A DNA stretch of 57,059 bases from Acidobacteriaceae bacterium (GTDB taxonomy: Bacteria > Acidobacteriota > Terriglobia > Terriglobales > Acidobacteriaceae). The notes below the pieces were generated by a model. The model was not told where the DNA came from and made no database searches. It worked only from the letters and a program-made list of their open reading frames with translations. How positions within the stretch are numbered: position 1 is the first letter of the stretch; every line of letters starts with the position of its first letter. This document shows, in pieces, positions 14,973 to 24,864 of this stretch. The stretch covers positions 1-57,059 of the forward strand of contig PLUW01000116.1 of the NCBI GenBank assembly GCA_003162935.1, given 5' to 3'. A program made the translations under genes and the position numbers.

Positions 14973-16589
14973 ATGCACAAATTGATTTGGATTCTGTGGA
15001 TTGCGGCGGCATTTTCGGGTGCGGCGATTGCTGACGATGAACATCATCACGAAGAGCTTACGCAGGACCAACTGGGCACGGTGCATTTTCCCGTGTCTTG
15101 CACTCCCGAGGCGCAGGCGACATTTTTAAAGGGAGTGGCGCTGCTGCATTCGTTTTGGTACGAAGAGGCGGAGAAAACTTTTCGCGACGTCGAGCAGCAG
15201 GACCCGAAGTGCGCGATGGCGCATTGGGGCATGGCGATGAGTTTGTGGCACCAGCTTTGGAATCATCCCAACGCGGCGACCATCAAGCGGGCTTCGGCGG
15301 AGTTGAAGGCAGCCGACAAGGCGAAGGCTCCTACTGAACGCGAGCGCGATTACATCCAGGCGCTGGAAGCGTTCTTTTCCAATAGCAAGAAGGCGGATAA
15401 CGACGCGCGCGCGCGGGCGTACTCCGCAGCCATGGAGAAGGTTTACGCGAAGTATCCAGAGGACCACGAGGCGGCGGCTTTTTATGCGCTCTCGCTGCTG
15501 GGGGCGGAGCCGGATGACGATACCACATTCGTCAACCGGAAGAAGGCGGGCGCGATTCTGGAGAAGCTGTTTGCCTTGGAGCCCAACCATCCGGGGATTG
15601 CGCATTATTTGATCCACACCTACGACAAGCCGCAACTGGCGCAGCTTGGATTGCCGGCGGCTCGCCGGTATGCGCAGATTGCGCCGGTGGCTCCGCATGC
15701 GCTGCACATGCCGTCGCATATTTTTGCGCGGCTCGGTTTGTGGCAGGACGACATTCAATCGAATCTGGCTTCGATTGCGGCGACGCGCAAGGCCACCGAG
15801 ATGCATATGGGCGGCGAAGGGCACCAGTTCCACGCCATGGATTATCTGGTGTACGCCTACATGCAGAGCGGGCGCGAGGCGGACGCGCTGAAGGTGATTG
15901 AGGAAGTGAAAGCCATGCCGCCGATGAAAGACATGTATGACATGGGATACGATCCTCGGACGTATGCGCTGGTGGCATTTCCCGCGCGCTATGCACTCGA
16001 GATGCACCACTGGGCGGAAGCGGCGGCTTTGACTCCGAATGCCGATGCGACGAGCGGGGATGGGTCGATTACGTATTGGGCGCGGTCGATTGGGGCGGCG
16101 CGCAGCGGCAACGCGGCGCAGGCGCGCTCCGATATCGAGCACATCGACGCCATTCACAAAACGCTTCTCGCTAAAAAGAAAAAAGGGCCGGCCGAGGCGG
16201 TGGAGCAGGATCGCAAGGAAGCGGCGGCGTGGCTCGATCACGCGGAAGGCAGAAACGACGCAGCCATCGCGGCGTTGCGGGCGATCGCCGAGAAGCAGGA
16301 AGCGTCCGGAGATGAATCCGATTACGAAATACCGGCCCGCGAAATGCTGGCGGACATGCTGCTGGAGATGAAGCATGCGGACGAGGCTCTCGCGGAATAC
16401 AAGACGAGTTTGAAATCTTTTCCGAATCGCTTCGACAGTCTGTACGGTGCGGCGCAGGCGGCGGAGATGGCGGGGTTCGCTTCGCAGGCCACGGAGTATT
16501 ACGCGACGCTGGTTAAGACTTGCGACGGCGGAAGTTCGACGCGGCCAGAACTGGCGCGTGCGAAGCAGGCGGTGGTGGCGGAGAAGTAA
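14973..16589 (+). CDS. secreted tetratricopeptide-repeat protein
   Basis: A 538-residue exported protein. The N-terminus MHKLIWILWIAAAFSGAAIA is a signal peptide followed by the His-rich DDEHHHEE. Conserved blocks include HFPVSCTPEAQATFLKGVAL, FWYEEAEKTFRDVEQQDPKC and MAHWGMAMSLWHQLWN, a pattern seen in a family of TPR lipid- or surface-associated proteins of unknown activity. Further helical repeats run through residue 520. Probably periplasmic. The substrate is unknown. The gene stands alone, with a triple-hairpin repeat copy immediately after its stop. Confidence 0.85.
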   Translation: MHKLIWILWIAAAFSGAAIADDEHHHEELTQDQLGTVHFPVSCTPEAQATFLKGVALLHSFWYEEAEKTFRDVEQQDPKCAMAHWGMAMSLWHQLWNHPNAATIKRASAELKAADKAKAPTERERDYIQALEAFFSNSKKADNDARARAYSAAMEKVYAKYPEDHEAAAFYALSLLGAEPDDDTTFVNRKKAGAILEKLFALEPNHPGIAHYLIHTYDKPQLAQLGLPAARRYAQIAPVAPHALHMPSHIFARLGLWQDDIQSNLASIAATRKATEMHMGGEGHQFHAMDYLVYAYMQSGREADALKVIEEVKAMPPMKDMYDMGYDPRTYALVAFPARYALEMHHWAEAAALTPNADATSGDGSITYWARSIGAARSGNAAQARSDIEHIDAIHKTLLAKKKKGPAEAVEQDRKEAAAWLDHAEGRNDAAIAALRAIAEKQEASGDESDYEIPAREMLADMLLEMKHADEALAEYKTSLKSFPNRFDSLYGAAQAAEMAGFASQATEYYATLVKTCDGGSSTRPELARAKQAVVAEK

Positions 16590-16590
16590 G

Positions 16591-16680
16591 GTGCCGTCCC
16601 TTACGGGACTCGGGTTTTTCTGTCTCACCTACCCGGCACTTACGTGCGGGCTTTCCGGTTGCGCCACTTCGTGGCTGGCG
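16591..16680 (+). repeat. triple-hairpin intergenic element, copy 2
   Basis: It starts 1 nt after the TPR gene stop with GTGCCGTCCCTTACGGGAC, then ACCCGGCACTTACGTGCGGG (second stem imperfect), CTTTCCGGTT, then GCCACTTCGTGGC, a compensated version of the third hairpin. It lies between converging genes. Confidence 0.85.
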
Positions 16681-16743
16681 AGCGGGCCTCTCCACGGCTG
16701 GAGCGGCGGTGACAAGCGGTGTCTCTTCGAACTGATTCGTGCA

Positions 16744-18033
16744 TCACTTCTTGTAGACCACGCCGCCCTTCATCACAAAGCTGACGTTCTGCAAGGTTCC
16801 GATATCCTGCAGGGGATCGCCTGCAACGGCGATCACGTCCGCGAAGTAGCCTGCTTCCAGCGAGCCGATTTGTCCTTCCCAGCCCAGCAGTTTCGCTCCG
16901 TTCAATAGATCCGCTTGCAGCGCCTGGAGCGGCGTCATGCCGAATTTCACCATCAGCACGAGTTCGAGCGCCTGCGTGCCATGCGGGAATGGGCCAACGT
17001 CCGACCCCACCGCCATTGGAACACCGGCCGCGAGTTGCTTCTTGAATTCCTGGACGTGGAGATCGATCTCGCTGCGTTCGCGCGCGGCGAACTCGGGCGT
17101 GGATTCGTGATCGGCAGAGTATTCGGAGATGGCAAAAGTTGGGACGGCAGGAATTTGCTTTTCGCGCATCAGCCGCATGGTTTCGTCGCTGAGCTGGTAG
17201 GCGTGATCGATCGAAGCCACACCCGCCTGCGCGGCATACAGCGTTCCGGGTTCACCGATGGCGTGCACGGCAACCTTTCTCCCTTGGCGCGCGGCCTCGC
17301 GCACGGCCGACTCAAGCTCGGCTTCCGTATATTGATAAGGCGTATGGAACTTGCCGTCGCGCACCGAGTCCGCCCCGGTCTCATAGATCTTGATGAAGTC
17401 CGCGCCTTCCTTGAGCTGGCGGCGCATGACGGCGATGAGTTCGTCCGCGTTATTCGCGTAGTCGGCATTGGGTAGAACGCGCTGCTCGGGGTTGTAACCG
17501 ATCGCGTCCTCATGACCGCCCAGGACGCTGATGGCATTGCCGCTGATGCGCAGCCGCGGCCCGGGAATGCGGCCCGCATCGATCGCATCGCGCACGGCAG
17601 TGTCGGCAGAGCCTGCGCCTTCGGTTCCCATGTCGCGTTCGGCGGTGAATCCGCCCATCAGGTCGTCGCGCGCCGCCAGCAACGCCCCGATGGTGCGCTG
17701 CGGCACGGATTCCTGCACCGTCTGTAGATCTTCCGCGCCGGGGTGGAGGAACAGGTGGACGTGCGCGTCGATCAGGCCCGGCAGCAGCGTGCGATCTCCC
17801 AGATCGATCACTTCGGCTCCCGCAGGATGCTTCACCGAGGTTCCCGCTTCGACAATGCGCTCGCCCTGCACCAGAACTTCGCCGGGCTTCAGGATGCGTC
17901 CGGTCTTGATGTCGAGCAGCCGCGCGGCGCGCAGCACGATGGGCTGCGGTGGCGCATTCTGGGCTTCGGCGGTGGCCAGGAAGGCGAGCAGCAGAAGTGA
18001 AGCGGGCACAAAAACGCGACGTAGTTTGGTCAT
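16744..18033 (-). CDS. exported amidohydrolase-family protein
   Basis: A 429-residue metal-dependent hydrolase of the imidazolonepropionase/prolidase-like amidohydrolase group. A signal peptide (MTKLRRVFVPASLLLLAFLA...AEAQ) indicates export. The metal ligands are visible: HVH in LIDAHVHLFLHPG (about residues 90-93), the bridging Lys in DFIKIYETG, His in KVAVHAIGEPG, His in SIDHAYQL, and Asp in VGSDVGPFPHGTQ. The substrate is unknown; relatives act on dipeptides or cyclic amides. A TATACT hexamer lies 9 nt upstream of the ATG (18043-18048). The 3' end faces the TPR gene. Confidence 0.88.
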   Translation of the reverse strand: MTKLRRVFVPASLLLLAFLATAEAQNAPPQPIVLRAARLLDIKTGRILKPGEVLVQGERIVEAGTSVKHPAGAEVIDLGDRTLLPGLIDAHVHLFLHPGAEDLQTVQESVPQRTIGALLAARDDLMGGFTAERDMGTEGAGSADTAVRDAIDAGRIPGPRLRISGNAISVLGGHEDAIGYNPEQRVLPNADYANNADELIAVMRRQLKEGADFIKIYETGADSVRDGKFHTPYQYTEAELESAVREAARQGRKVAVHAIGEPGTLYAAQAGVASIDHAYQLSDETMRLMREKQIPAVPTFAISEYSADHESTPEFAARERSEIDLHVQEFKKQLAAGVPMAVGSDVGPFPHGTQALELVLMVKFGMTPLQALQADLLNGAKLLGWEGQIGSLEAGYFADVIAVAGDPLQDIGTLQNVSFVMKGGVVYKK

Positions 18034-18212
18034 GATGGTCCGAGTATAGTCCGGCGGGCGGAAGCCATGCCATGACCGCGACTGGCGCGGCGCGACAAGG
18101 TCAGAGTGGCTTCAAGGAAACTCTGATTCAGTGTCGACAGAAAGCGTAAACCACAGGGTGCACGGGGGCGCACGGGGGAAACCGGGGCTTAGTCAGCTCC
18201 CTAATGCGGGGG
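18034..18212. other. spacer with G-rich repeat words
   Basis: No gene is visible. Around 18150-18180 it carries iterated CACGGGGG/CACAGGG words, similar to the CACAGAGGGGCACGGGG words at 24810-24830, suggesting a further degenerate repeat type. Confidence 0.35.
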
Positions 18213-19082
18213 TTACTTCTCGATCCGCTGCAACCGGAACAGCAGCGTGCCCCATCCCAGCTTGACGCGCATTTGCACCGGCGTGTGGGTTGCGTCCTCG
18301 GAATACCACACCCAGACTTTGCCTTTGGACTGCAACGGCCCGGAGGTGGCTTCGGCCGTGACCATCACGGATGGGAATGTTCCGGCAGGCACTTTGATCA
18401 CTTCGCGCTTCTCGACGGTGGCGTGAACGATGGTTGTCTTCCCGTCGCTGATGGGAAATTCGTATTGGGCGCCGGGTTGCAGCGGCAAGGACTGGAGGTA
18501 GTAGAAGCCGGTGATGACATCGGTGGCGCAGCCAGCCAGGTCGTTTTCGACGTGCTTGGTTTCTCCGGTCTTGAGATTCTTCTCGTCGAGCGTGCTCTTC
18601 TTGCGCGCGTAGTCGAATTGGATTGAGGTCTCGCGTTTGTGCGCGCCTTCTTCGCTGTGCTTGAAGATCGAAAGCGAGCAGAAGGTGCGGGGATCGAAGC
18701 GAGACTCGAAGCGGTCGCGCACGGGAAAAATTACGTTGACGGCTCCGGAAGATTCGGCGGTCGCGGTGACTTTGCGCTCGCTGCCGGCAACGTCCATGCG
18801 GACTTCGCCAATTCCGGCGGTGATCAAATGCCACTCGGCGGAATAGACGTAGCTGCGTCCATCTGGAAACAGATAGTTGGGACGCGGGCGGTCGATCTGC
18901 ACGGGCGCGGCACCGATGGTGTCCGTGGACGGCGATTGCTGCGCCGACAAGACGGCCGCGATCAGGACGATGAGACCGCTGAGCAGCGAACTATACAGCG
19001 GAAGTTTCGCAAGACTGGAAGCCGCCCCACGCGCGCTGTTGGACTCCTGATGCAATCGGCTCCTGCTCCCAAGATAGCGCAA
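18213..19082 (-). CDS. DUF3108-domain exported protein
   Basis: A 289-residue protein with an N-terminal membrane or signal segment (YSSLLSGLIVLIAAVLSAQQ). The DUF3108 beta-rich domain (about residues 75-289) includes GRSYVYSAEWHLITAGIGEV, TATAESSGAVNVIFPVRDRF, CATDVITGFYYLQSLPLQPG and KVWVWYSEDATHTPVQMRVK. The family is periplasmic and its activity is not established; the fold resembles lipid-binding beta barrels. It follows the ICMT-like and LPS genes on the same strand, so a cell-envelope role is plausible but inferred. Confidence 0.85.
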   Translation of the reverse strand: MRYLGSRSRLHQESNSARGAASSLAKLPLYSSLLSGLIVLIAAVLSAQQSPSTDTIGAAPVQIDRPRPNYLFPDGRSYVYSAEWHLITAGIGEVRMDVAGSERKVTATAESSGAVNVIFPVRDRFESRFDPRTFCSLSIFKHSEEGAHKRETSIQFDYARKKSTLDEKNLKTGETKHVENDLAGCATDVITGFYYLQSLPLQPGAQYEFPISDGKTTIVHATVEKREVIKVPAGTFPSVMVTAEATSGPLQSKGKVWVWYSEDATHTPVQMRVKLGWGTLLFRLQRIEK

Positions 19083-19147
19083 AGGTGTGTTGCCGCTTTC
19101 CGCGACCGCCCCACGGCGGTCACTGCGAGTAACGGCAGACTACCACA

Positions 19148-19735
19148 TCAACGGGCCAGCATCAGCTTGGCGACGAGGACGGCGAGGACGACGGCGCAGC
19201 CAAGGCTGGCCTGATATTCACGGTGCTTCCAATAGCGCGCGGAGGAGTAGGCGCTCCGCTGGCTGCCGTAAGGTGTAAGGCGCGGGAAAAAACGCGGCAC
19301 CCGGCGGGCATAGTCGTCGTAATCGGGGAAGGTTTGGCGCAAGTAACGCTCTTCGCCGGCGATGACGGGAACGTAAATCGCGGCGAACATCAGGAGCATG
19401 ATGGCGACGATCCACGGACTGCGGGCTGCAATGGCGAAGCCAGCGGCCAGCAGGAGGGATCCGAGATAAAGAGGATTGCGCGTGTATGCGTAGGGGCCGC
19501 TGGTGGTGAGTTGCTTGTCTTTTTGCACGTGGCCGGAAGCGAGGCCGCGCAAGACAAGTCCGGGGATCAGCACCAGGGCGCCGACGATGAGCGAGGTTGG
19601 CGTTGGCTTTGCCAGCATCACGAAGACGACGGCAAAAATGAATCCCAGAGGCACGCGGATGCGGCGGGCCACGCGCGACCAGGTGTAGCGGGTGGCTGGC
19701 GGGGGTTGGGTTCCGGGTTGTGCGGCTTCGCTCAC
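19148..19735 (-). CDS. isoprenylcysteine carboxyl methyltransferase-like membrane protein
   Basis: A 195-residue integral membrane protein with about five helices. The signature GPYAYTRNPLYLGSLLLAAG, then EERYLRQTFPDYDDYARRVPRFFP, marks the ICMT/phospholipid N-methyltransferase superfamily (SAM bound between the helices and the C-terminal motif). The bacterial substrate is unknown. It is followed after 65 nt by DUF3108 and preceded without a gap by waaC on the same strand (waaC stop at 19736), so it is probably part of the LPS transcription unit. Confidence 0.87.
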   Translation of the reverse strand: MSEAAQPGTQPPPATRYTWSRVARRIRVPLGFIFAVVFVMLAKPTPTSLIVGALVLIPGLVLRGLASGHVQKDKQLTTSGPYAYTRNPLYLGSLLLAAGFAIAARSPWIVAIMLLMFAAIYVPVIAGEERYLRQTFPDYDDYARRVPRFFPRLTPYGSQRSAYSSARYWKHREYQASLGCAVVLAVLVAKLMLAR

Positions 19736-20809
19736 TTAGATTTGTAAAATGCCCCGGGCGGCGGCGACTACCTCGCTGACGCCGATTTCGAGCAAACCTT
19801 GTTCCGGCGCCTGATGCCGGGTGTGATCGGTTCTGCTGGCGGGGCTTCGCAGGACGATCGATCGGGTGCCGAAGGGGCCGTTGCGCGCTGGATCTGTCGG
19901 ACCAAAGATCGCCACCACCGGAATTTTCAGAGCGGCCGCGAGGTGCATCGGCCCGGTATCGCCGCCGATGAACAGGCGCGCGCGGCGCGTGAGCGCGATC
20001 AATTCAGAGATCGAGCAGGAAACACTTCGCGCCGCACCCTCGCTTGCGGCTTCCACCGCAGCGGCGAGCGGTTCCTCTCCGGGGCCGTGGTTGATGAGCG
20101 AACATAATCCATCTTTTGCCAGTTCCCGGGCAACTTGGGCGTAGCGTTCGGCTGGCCACATCTTCGCTCCCCAGCCTGCGCCGGGGTTGAGAATTGCGAA
20201 GCCGTTCTTGTCATTATTATTATTATTATTGATGAGGCTTGCGACCTTGGTCTCCGCATCGGGGTCGACCGGGAATTCCGCCTGCGCTTGCGGTTGTGGA
20301 ACGATGGAAGCCGTGACGGACTGGGCCAGCGCCAATGCTTGCTCGACGACATGCGTGCCATTCGCGGGCAAAAGCACGTTGCGCGTGTAAAACATGCTGG
20401 CGGCATTTTCGCGCGGTTGCTCGCTGCCATAGGCGATCGGCGCTCCCGACCAGCGGGCCAGCAATGCGGAGCGGACTGCGCCCTGAAAATCAATCACCGC
20501 GTCGTATTGGATTCCGCGCAAATCGCTCAGCCCCACGGCCATCTGCTGCCAGGTGTTGAAGGAGAAGATTGCCCGCCGCCATTCTTTCAGGTTGACGGAA
20601 TGGACGCGGTCGACGAGCGGGCGCTGCGGAGAGGGTGGTCCGGATCGCGGATAGCGCAGCGTGCAGAGCAGTTCGGCCCAGCGTTCTTCGATAAGCCATC
20701 CCAAGGTGGCGTGCGGAAAAGCCAAGCGCAGCGCGGCCACGGCAGGCAAGGTGTGGATGATGTCGCCCATGGCGCTGAGGCGCACGATGAGCAGGCGGTG
20801 GAATCTCAC
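19736..20809 (-). CDS. waaC: LPS heptosyltransferase I-type glycosyltransferase (GT9)
   Basis: Transfers L-glycero-D-manno-heptose to Kdo of the LPS inner core at the cytoplasmic face. The N-terminus [20 protein letters not shown] and the C-terminal nucleotide-sugar site [33 protein letters not shown] are diagnostic for GT9 and fit WaaC better than WaaF. The 357-residue length is normal. It overlaps the upstream adenylyltransferase gene by 4 nt, consistent with the heptose pathway. Odd feature: a run of six Asn ([13 protein letters not shown]) at the domain junction is encoded by a trinucleotide microsatellite. Confidence 0.9.
   Translation of the reverse strand: MRFHRLLIVRLSAMGDIIHTLPAVAALRLAFPHATLGWLIEERWAELLCTLRYPRSGPPSPQRPLVDRVHSVNLKEWRRAIFSFNTWQQMAVGLSDLRGIQYDAVIDFQGAVRSALLARWSGAPIAYGSEQPRENAASMFYTRNVLLPANGTHVVEQALALAQSVTASIVPQPQAQAEFPVDPDAETKVASLINNNNNNDKNGFAILNPGAGWGAKMWPAERYAQVARELAKDGLCSLINHGPGEEPLAAAVEAASEGAARSVSCSISELIALTRRARLFIGGDTGPMHLAAALKIPVVAIFGPTDPARNGPFGTRSIVLRSPASRTDHTRHQAPEQGLLEIGVSEVVAAARGILQI
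20213..20230. repeat. (ATT)6 microsatellite inside waaC
   Basis: Six perfect ATT units on the + strand, AAT on the coding strand, encode Asn6. Changes in unit number keep the frame, so they would vary linker length, not switch the gene off. Confidence 0.95.
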
Positions 20810-21297
20810 GATTGGCGCGGCTCCCGCCGCGAGCGGATGATTTCTGTGGCGGAGTGGTTCTTGGGATCGCCTACGATGACGACGCGGCCTCCGCAGGCTT
20901 CGACCTCGGCGCGCTCGGGGACGGTGTCGGCGGTGTAGTCGGTGCCCTTGGCGTGAAAGTCGGGATGGATTTCGCGAATGATGGCGCGCACATCCGGTTC
21001 TGGAAAAACCAAGACTGCGTCGACATCTTCCAGCGACGCGAGAATCTCCGCGCGCTCGGCGGCGGGCATCACAGGACGGCCTTCACCTTTTAGGGCGCGC
21101 ACGGAAGCGTCGGCGTTGACCGCGACAATCAGTTTGCCGCCAAGTTCGCGCGCGGCGTGCAGGTAGCGCACGTGGCCGACATGCAACACGTCGAAGCAGC
21201 CGTTGGCCAGCGTGATGCGATCGCCGGCGCGCCGCCAATCTGCCACGCGGTTGCGAAGTTCGTCGCGCGAAAGAATCTTTGAATGGAGTGTGGTCAA
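20806..21297 (-). CDS. rfaE2: D-glycero-beta-D-manno-heptose 1-phosphate adenylyltransferase
   Basis: Makes ADP-heptose from heptose 1-phosphate and ATP. It is the C-terminal half of Escherichia coli HldE, here a separate 163-residue protein. The nucleotidyltransferase motif [17 protein letters not shown] (HVGH at 39-42), [19 protein letters not shown] and [15 protein letters not shown] are typical. It ends in a 4-nt overlap with waaC, whose donor substrate it supplies. The partner kinase gene lies upstream on the same strand, separated by a triple-hairpin repeat copy. Confidence 0.94.
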   Translation of the reverse strand: MTTLHSKILSRDELRNRVADWRRAGDRITLANGCFDVLHVGHVRYLHAARELGGKLIVAVNADASVRALKGEGRPVMPAAERAEILASLEDVDAVLVFPEPDVRAIIREIHPDFHAKGTDYTADTVPERAEVEACGGRVVIVGDPKNHSATEIIRSRREPRQS

Positions 21298-21299
21298 AG

Positions 21300-21389
21300 G
21301 TGCCGTCCCTAGCGGGACTCGAATCGTCCCCCTTCCGCTTTCCCGGCACTTACGTACCGGGTTTTCCTGTTTCGCCGCTTCGCGGCGCG
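21300..21389 (+). repeat. triple-hairpin intergenic element, copy 3
   Basis: It lies between the heptose kinase gene and the adenylyltransferase gene, on the opposite strand to their reading direction. The three stems are conserved: GTGCCGTCCCTAGCGGGAC, CCCGGCACTTACGTACCGGG (one stem substitution) and CGCCGCTTCGCGGCG. Confidence 0.85.
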
Positions 21390-21410
21390 GCCACTTAATG
21401 CGACAGAGGG

Positions 21411-22457
21411 CTAATGTTCCCGATCCTCTGGCGGCGTCTTCTCGTTATTCAACGCTTCGAGCAATTCCTGCTGGGTTACGGTGGCGGTGCCGCGCTTCAT
21501 CACCACGATACCGCCGGCGTAGTTGGCCAGATGAGCGGCCTCTTCGGCGGTTGCACCCGCAGCCAGGGCAGCGGTGAAGGTTGCGATTACGGTATCGCCC
21601 GCGCCGGTTACGTCGGCGACCTCATCGCTGCCGTAGATGGGGATATCCACGGGCTTGTGACGCCGCGGAAAGACCACCATGCCGTCCTTGCCACGCGTGA
21701 TCAGCAGAGATTCCAAATTCATCTCGCCGGCGATCTGGTCTCCGGCGGCGATTAGGCGTTCCCAGTCGTTGCCAATGCGGATGCCGAGAACCTGTTCGAC
21801 CTCGGACTCGTTCGGAGTGGCGGCGGTGACTCCGGAAAATTCAAGCATGCGATGGCGCGAGTCGAGGGTTACGGGAACTTTGTCGAGGCCGCGCTTTTCG
21901 CGAATCAAATTGAGCAAGGCCGGGGTTGCGGCGCCGTATCCGTAATCGGAAACAAGCAAGGCATCGGAGGCGCGGGCATACTCGCGGGCGGCGAGTATGA
22001 TCTCGCGGCGCAAGTGTGAATTGGGCCCTTCTGCGGGCTCGCGGTCGAGACGCACGACCTGTTGACCGGCGGTGTGCGCGAATCCAGCGAGGATGCGGGT
22101 CTTGGTCACAGTGGTGTAGCTCTTATCTTTGAATACTCCGCTGACCGGAATGCGTTTGTGGCGAAAGGCGCGCAACAGCAGCTTGCCGGGTTCGTCGTCG
22201 CCGAGGACGCCAACCGGCAAGACGTTGACTCCCAGGTCGGCGAGATTGTAGATGGCGTTGGCGCCGCCGCCTGGGACTACTTTGCGGTCGCAGTGCCTCA
22301 GGATCAGCACGGGCGCTTCGCGCGAGACGCGGGAGATTTCTCCGAACACGAATTCGTCGGCGACCAGGTCCGCGAGGACGGTGACCGTGAGCTTGGGAAA
22401 GGACTCAACGATCTTTCGCAGGCGCAGGCGGCCGTTGTCTTTACTATGTTTTGTCAT
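21411..22457 (-). CDS. rfaE1: D-glycero-beta-D-manno-heptose-7-phosphate kinase
   Basis: Phosphorylates heptose 7-phosphate at C1 for ADP-heptose synthesis. It is the separate N-terminal half of HldE, with a PfkB/ribokinase fold of 348 residues. Motifs: [17 protein letters not shown] (substrate glycines), TPNESEVEQ, and the anion-hole/catalytic Asp motif [20 protein letters not shown] near residue 285. The C-terminal 15 residues are charged. It is cotranscribed in direction with lpxK and waaA upstream and rfaE2-waaC downstream, though the repeat copy in between could attenuate read-through. Confidence 0.93.
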   Translation of the reverse strand: MTKHSKDNGRLRLRKIVESFPKLTVTVLADLVADEFVFGEISRVSREAPVLILRHCDRKVVPGGGANAIYNLADLGVNVLPVGVLGDDEPGKLLLRAFRHKRIPVSGVFKDKSYTTVTKTRILAGFAHTAGQQVVRLDREPAEGPNSHLRREIILAAREYARASDALLVSDYGYGAATPALLNLIREKRGLDKVPVTLDSRHRMLEFSGVTAATPNESEVEQVLGIRIGNDWERLIAAGDQIAGEMNLESLLITRGKDGMVVFPRRHKPVDIPIYGSDEVADVTGAGDTVIATFTAALAAGATAEEAAHLANYAGGIVVMKRGTATVTQQELLEALNNEKTPPEDREH

Positions 22458-22493
22458 CGATCCGGTTCGTCACGTGGCGCAACCAAGATTTTC

Positions 22494-23435
22494 TCACGAG
22501 CGGAGCTTCCGTTTCGCGATTCTTGCCAAAATGGCGTTTACGACGGCAGTGGGATCTTCGAGGGTGAGCTTGAGTTGGGCGACGGCGAGTGGTTCGAGGT
22601 TGACCTGTAACGATCCCAGATTCACAGCGTCTTTTTCCGTTGTCAGGAAGCCGCTGGCTCCGAGCTTGTTGCGCATGGCTTGCAGACGGTCGATGTCGCT
22701 CTTTGGGTAAGGGTGGTGATCGCGAAACGTTACCTGTTTCGCGGGCGCGATCCCGGCGGCTCGAATCTGGGCGAAAAACTGTTCCGGGCGCGCGATGCCG
22801 CAGAAGACGACTGGCGCGGCGGGCAGGTTGGGCAGGACGAGTTCGCGGTTGATTCGCCAGATGGGCTTTTGAGTCAGCGCCGGGTCCACCGCCAAGCCTG
22901 CGGGCAGCACGACTGCGTCTGCGCGCGTGAGCGACGATAGCGGCTCGCGCAGGCGACCGGAGGGCAGCAGCCGGTCGTCGAAGTCGCTGGCTGTCACGAG
23001 TACGATATCGAAATCGCGCGCCAGCGATCGGTGCTGAAAGCCATCGTCGAGGATGTGCAATTGCGGCTGGAATTTCTGCTCGGCGACTTGGCCAGCCTGG
23101 TAACGGCTTTCGCCGACGATCACGGGAACGCCCAGCCGCCGCGCGATCAGCAGCGGCTCATCGCCGAAGTCGGCAGCGCTGCCATCGGGTTCGACTACGA
23201 GGACTCCGCGAGTTTTGCGGCGGTATCCGCGGCTGAGCACGTCGAAGCGAATGCCACGTGCTTGCAGGAGTTCGCCGAGCGCGATGACGAACGGGGTCTT
23301 GCCGGAACCACCGGCGGACAGGTTGCCGACGCTGACTACGGGCTGCTGTAAGCGGCGCGAAGAGAGTGCGCCCCGATCGTACAACGTATTGCGCAGGGCA
23401 GTGGCGGCTCCGTAAATGCCCGTGAGTGGATTCAT
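22494..23435 (-). CDS. lpxK: tetraacyldisaccharide 4'-kinase
   Basis: Adds the 4'-phosphate to the lipid A disaccharide precursor at the inner membrane. The Walker A motif SAGGSGKTPFVIALGELL lies near residues 41-58, preceded by VVSVGNL. HILDDGFQHRSLARDFDIVL (the DDGFQH signature) and TFRDHHPY with TEKDAVNL complete the family pattern. The 313-residue length is slightly short but complete. Its first codons overlap the waaA stop by 4 nt (ATGA), so the two are translationally coupled. Confidence 0.95.
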   Translation of the reverse strand: MNPLTGIYGAATALRNTLYDRGALSSRRLQQPVVSVGNLSAGGSGKTPFVIALGELLQARGIRFDVLSRGYRRKTRGVLVVEPDGSAADFGDEPLLIARRLGVPVIVGESRYQAGQVAEQKFQPQLHILDDGFQHRSLARDFDIVLVTASDFDDRLLPSGRLREPLSSLTRADAVVLPAGLAVDPALTQKPIWRINRELVLPNLPAAPVVFCGIARPEQFFAQIRAAGIAPAKQVTFRDHHPYPKSDIDRLQAMRNKLGASGFLTTEKDAVNLGSLQVNLEPLAVAQLKLTLEDPTAVVNAILARIAKRKLRS

Positions 23436-24736
23436 GCGGAGCCGCCTGACTGCACGCTCATCAACTTGAGCAGAGCCGCTACGGTTCTGTCCGTTGCGCC
23501 GCGCTGCGATTCCAGCGCGGCCAGTGCATTCCGGCCGAGCGTTGCGCGTTCTTCTTTGTTCTCGATCAGCTCCATCAACACGAGCGGGAGTTCGGCAAGC
23601 CCGACGATACGAACGGCGTTGCGGCTGGCAAAGAAATTGACGATGTCGCGGAAGTTCTCGTAGTGGTTGCCGGTGACGATGGGAACGCCATACAGAGCGG
23701 GTTCCAGGATGTTGTGTCCGCCGCGCGGCACGAGGCTGCCGCCGACGAAGGCGACAGTGGCCACCGAATAGAGCGAGGCCAGCTCTCCAATGCTATCGAC
23801 CAGGAAGACGCCGCCAGCGAGCGGTTCGCCGCTCCACAGGGATCGTTGCGACATGCGGAAGCCGAGTTTTCCCACGAGGTCCGCGACTTCCGCAAAGCGC
23901 TCGGGATGGCGGGGCGCAAGGATCATCACCGCCTTGGGATGATTGGCGAGAACGTTGCGAAACGCGGAAAGCAGGGCGCCTTCTTCATCTTCCAGCGTGC
24001 TGCCGCAAACCAGAATTGGGCCGGATGCGGAGTTTCCGAAGTTCTCGCGGAGACTGGCAACGATCGCTGGCGCGGGCGGCGGGGCCATGTCGAATTTGAG
24101 GTTGCCGGCGATGGCGATCTTCGATTCTGGCGCACCAATCTCAATCAGCCGGCGGCGGTCTTCGTCGGTTTGCGGCAGAAAAAGATCGACGTTGGCGAGA
24201 GTCTGCTCCAGCAATCTCGGCAACCAGAAGCGGAAACGCTTGTAGCCGGGCAGGGAGCGGTCGGAAATACGGCAGTTGATGACAGCGATGCGGGCTCCGC
24301 CTTGTTTGGCTAGACGGAGGAAATTCGGCCAGAATTCCGTTTCCGCAACGACCACAAGTTCCGGACGCAAAGCATCGAGATAGGGCTGGATGGCGAAGGC
24401 GAAATCGAGCGGGAAGTAGAAAACGTTTTCCGCGCCGAATCTTTGCGCGGCGAGTTTCTGGCCGGTGCTGGTGGTTGTCGAAATCAACACGCGATGGGAT
24501 GGGAACTTCTCTGGCAGCGCTCGAATGACCGCGCTTGACGCCACTACCTCACCCACTGAAACCGCGTGGATCCAGATTCGGGGCCGCTGGTCTTGCTTCA
24601 CCAGCGCGCGAGGAACCGCACCGAACCTCTGACGCAATCCCGCGCGGTATTTGCCATGCCGCATCATCTGCAGCAGCCAGTAGGGCAGCGTCAGGAGCAG
24701 GGACAAAGTCAGCAGCGCACTGTAGAGCGCGTACAT
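23432..24736 (-). CDS. waaA: 3-deoxy-D-manno-octulosonic acid (Kdo) transferase
   Basis: Transfers Kdo from CMP-Kdo to lipid IVA, a membrane-anchored GT30 enzyme. The N-terminal helix (LYSALLTLSLLLTLPYWLLQ) is the anchor. IWIHAVSVGEVVASSAVIRA contains the catalytic Glu. FVGGSLVPRGGHNILEPALYGVPIVTG is the CMP-binding signature. The length of 434 is normal. It is first in the -strand LPS run waaA-lpxK-rfaE1-rfaE2-waaC. A TAGAAT hexamer 12 nt upstream of the start (24749-24754, - strand) may be its -10 box. Confidence 0.95.
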   Translation of the reverse strand: MYALYSALLTLSLLLTLPYWLLQMMRHGKYRAGLRQRFGAVPRALVKQDQRPRIWIHAVSVGEVVASSAVIRALPEKFPSHRVLISTTTSTGQKLAAQRFGAENVFYFPLDFAFAIQPYLDALRPELVVVAETEFWPNFLRLAKQGGARIAVINCRISDRSLPGYKRFRFWLPRLLEQTLANVDLFLPQTDEDRRRLIEIGAPESKIAIAGNLKFDMAPPPAPAIVASLRENFGNSASGPILVCGSTLEDEEGALLSAFRNVLANHPKAVMILAPRHPERFAEVADLVGKLGFRMSQRSLWSGEPLAGGVFLVDSIGELASLYSVATVAFVGGSLVPRGGHNILEPALYGVPIVTGNHYENFRDIVNFFASRNAVRIVGLAELPLVLMELIENKEERATLGRNALAALESQRGATDRTVAALLKLMSVQSGGSA

Positions 24737-24864
24737 GAGGGAAGGTCCATTCTATTGTGGTTTCAGTGAAAGTGTAGCCGCGCGAGTGCGACAACTTGAA
24801 CCACCGAGGACACAGAGGGGCACGGGGTAAACCTTGCGCTATCGGCACGACCGGATTCGCATCC

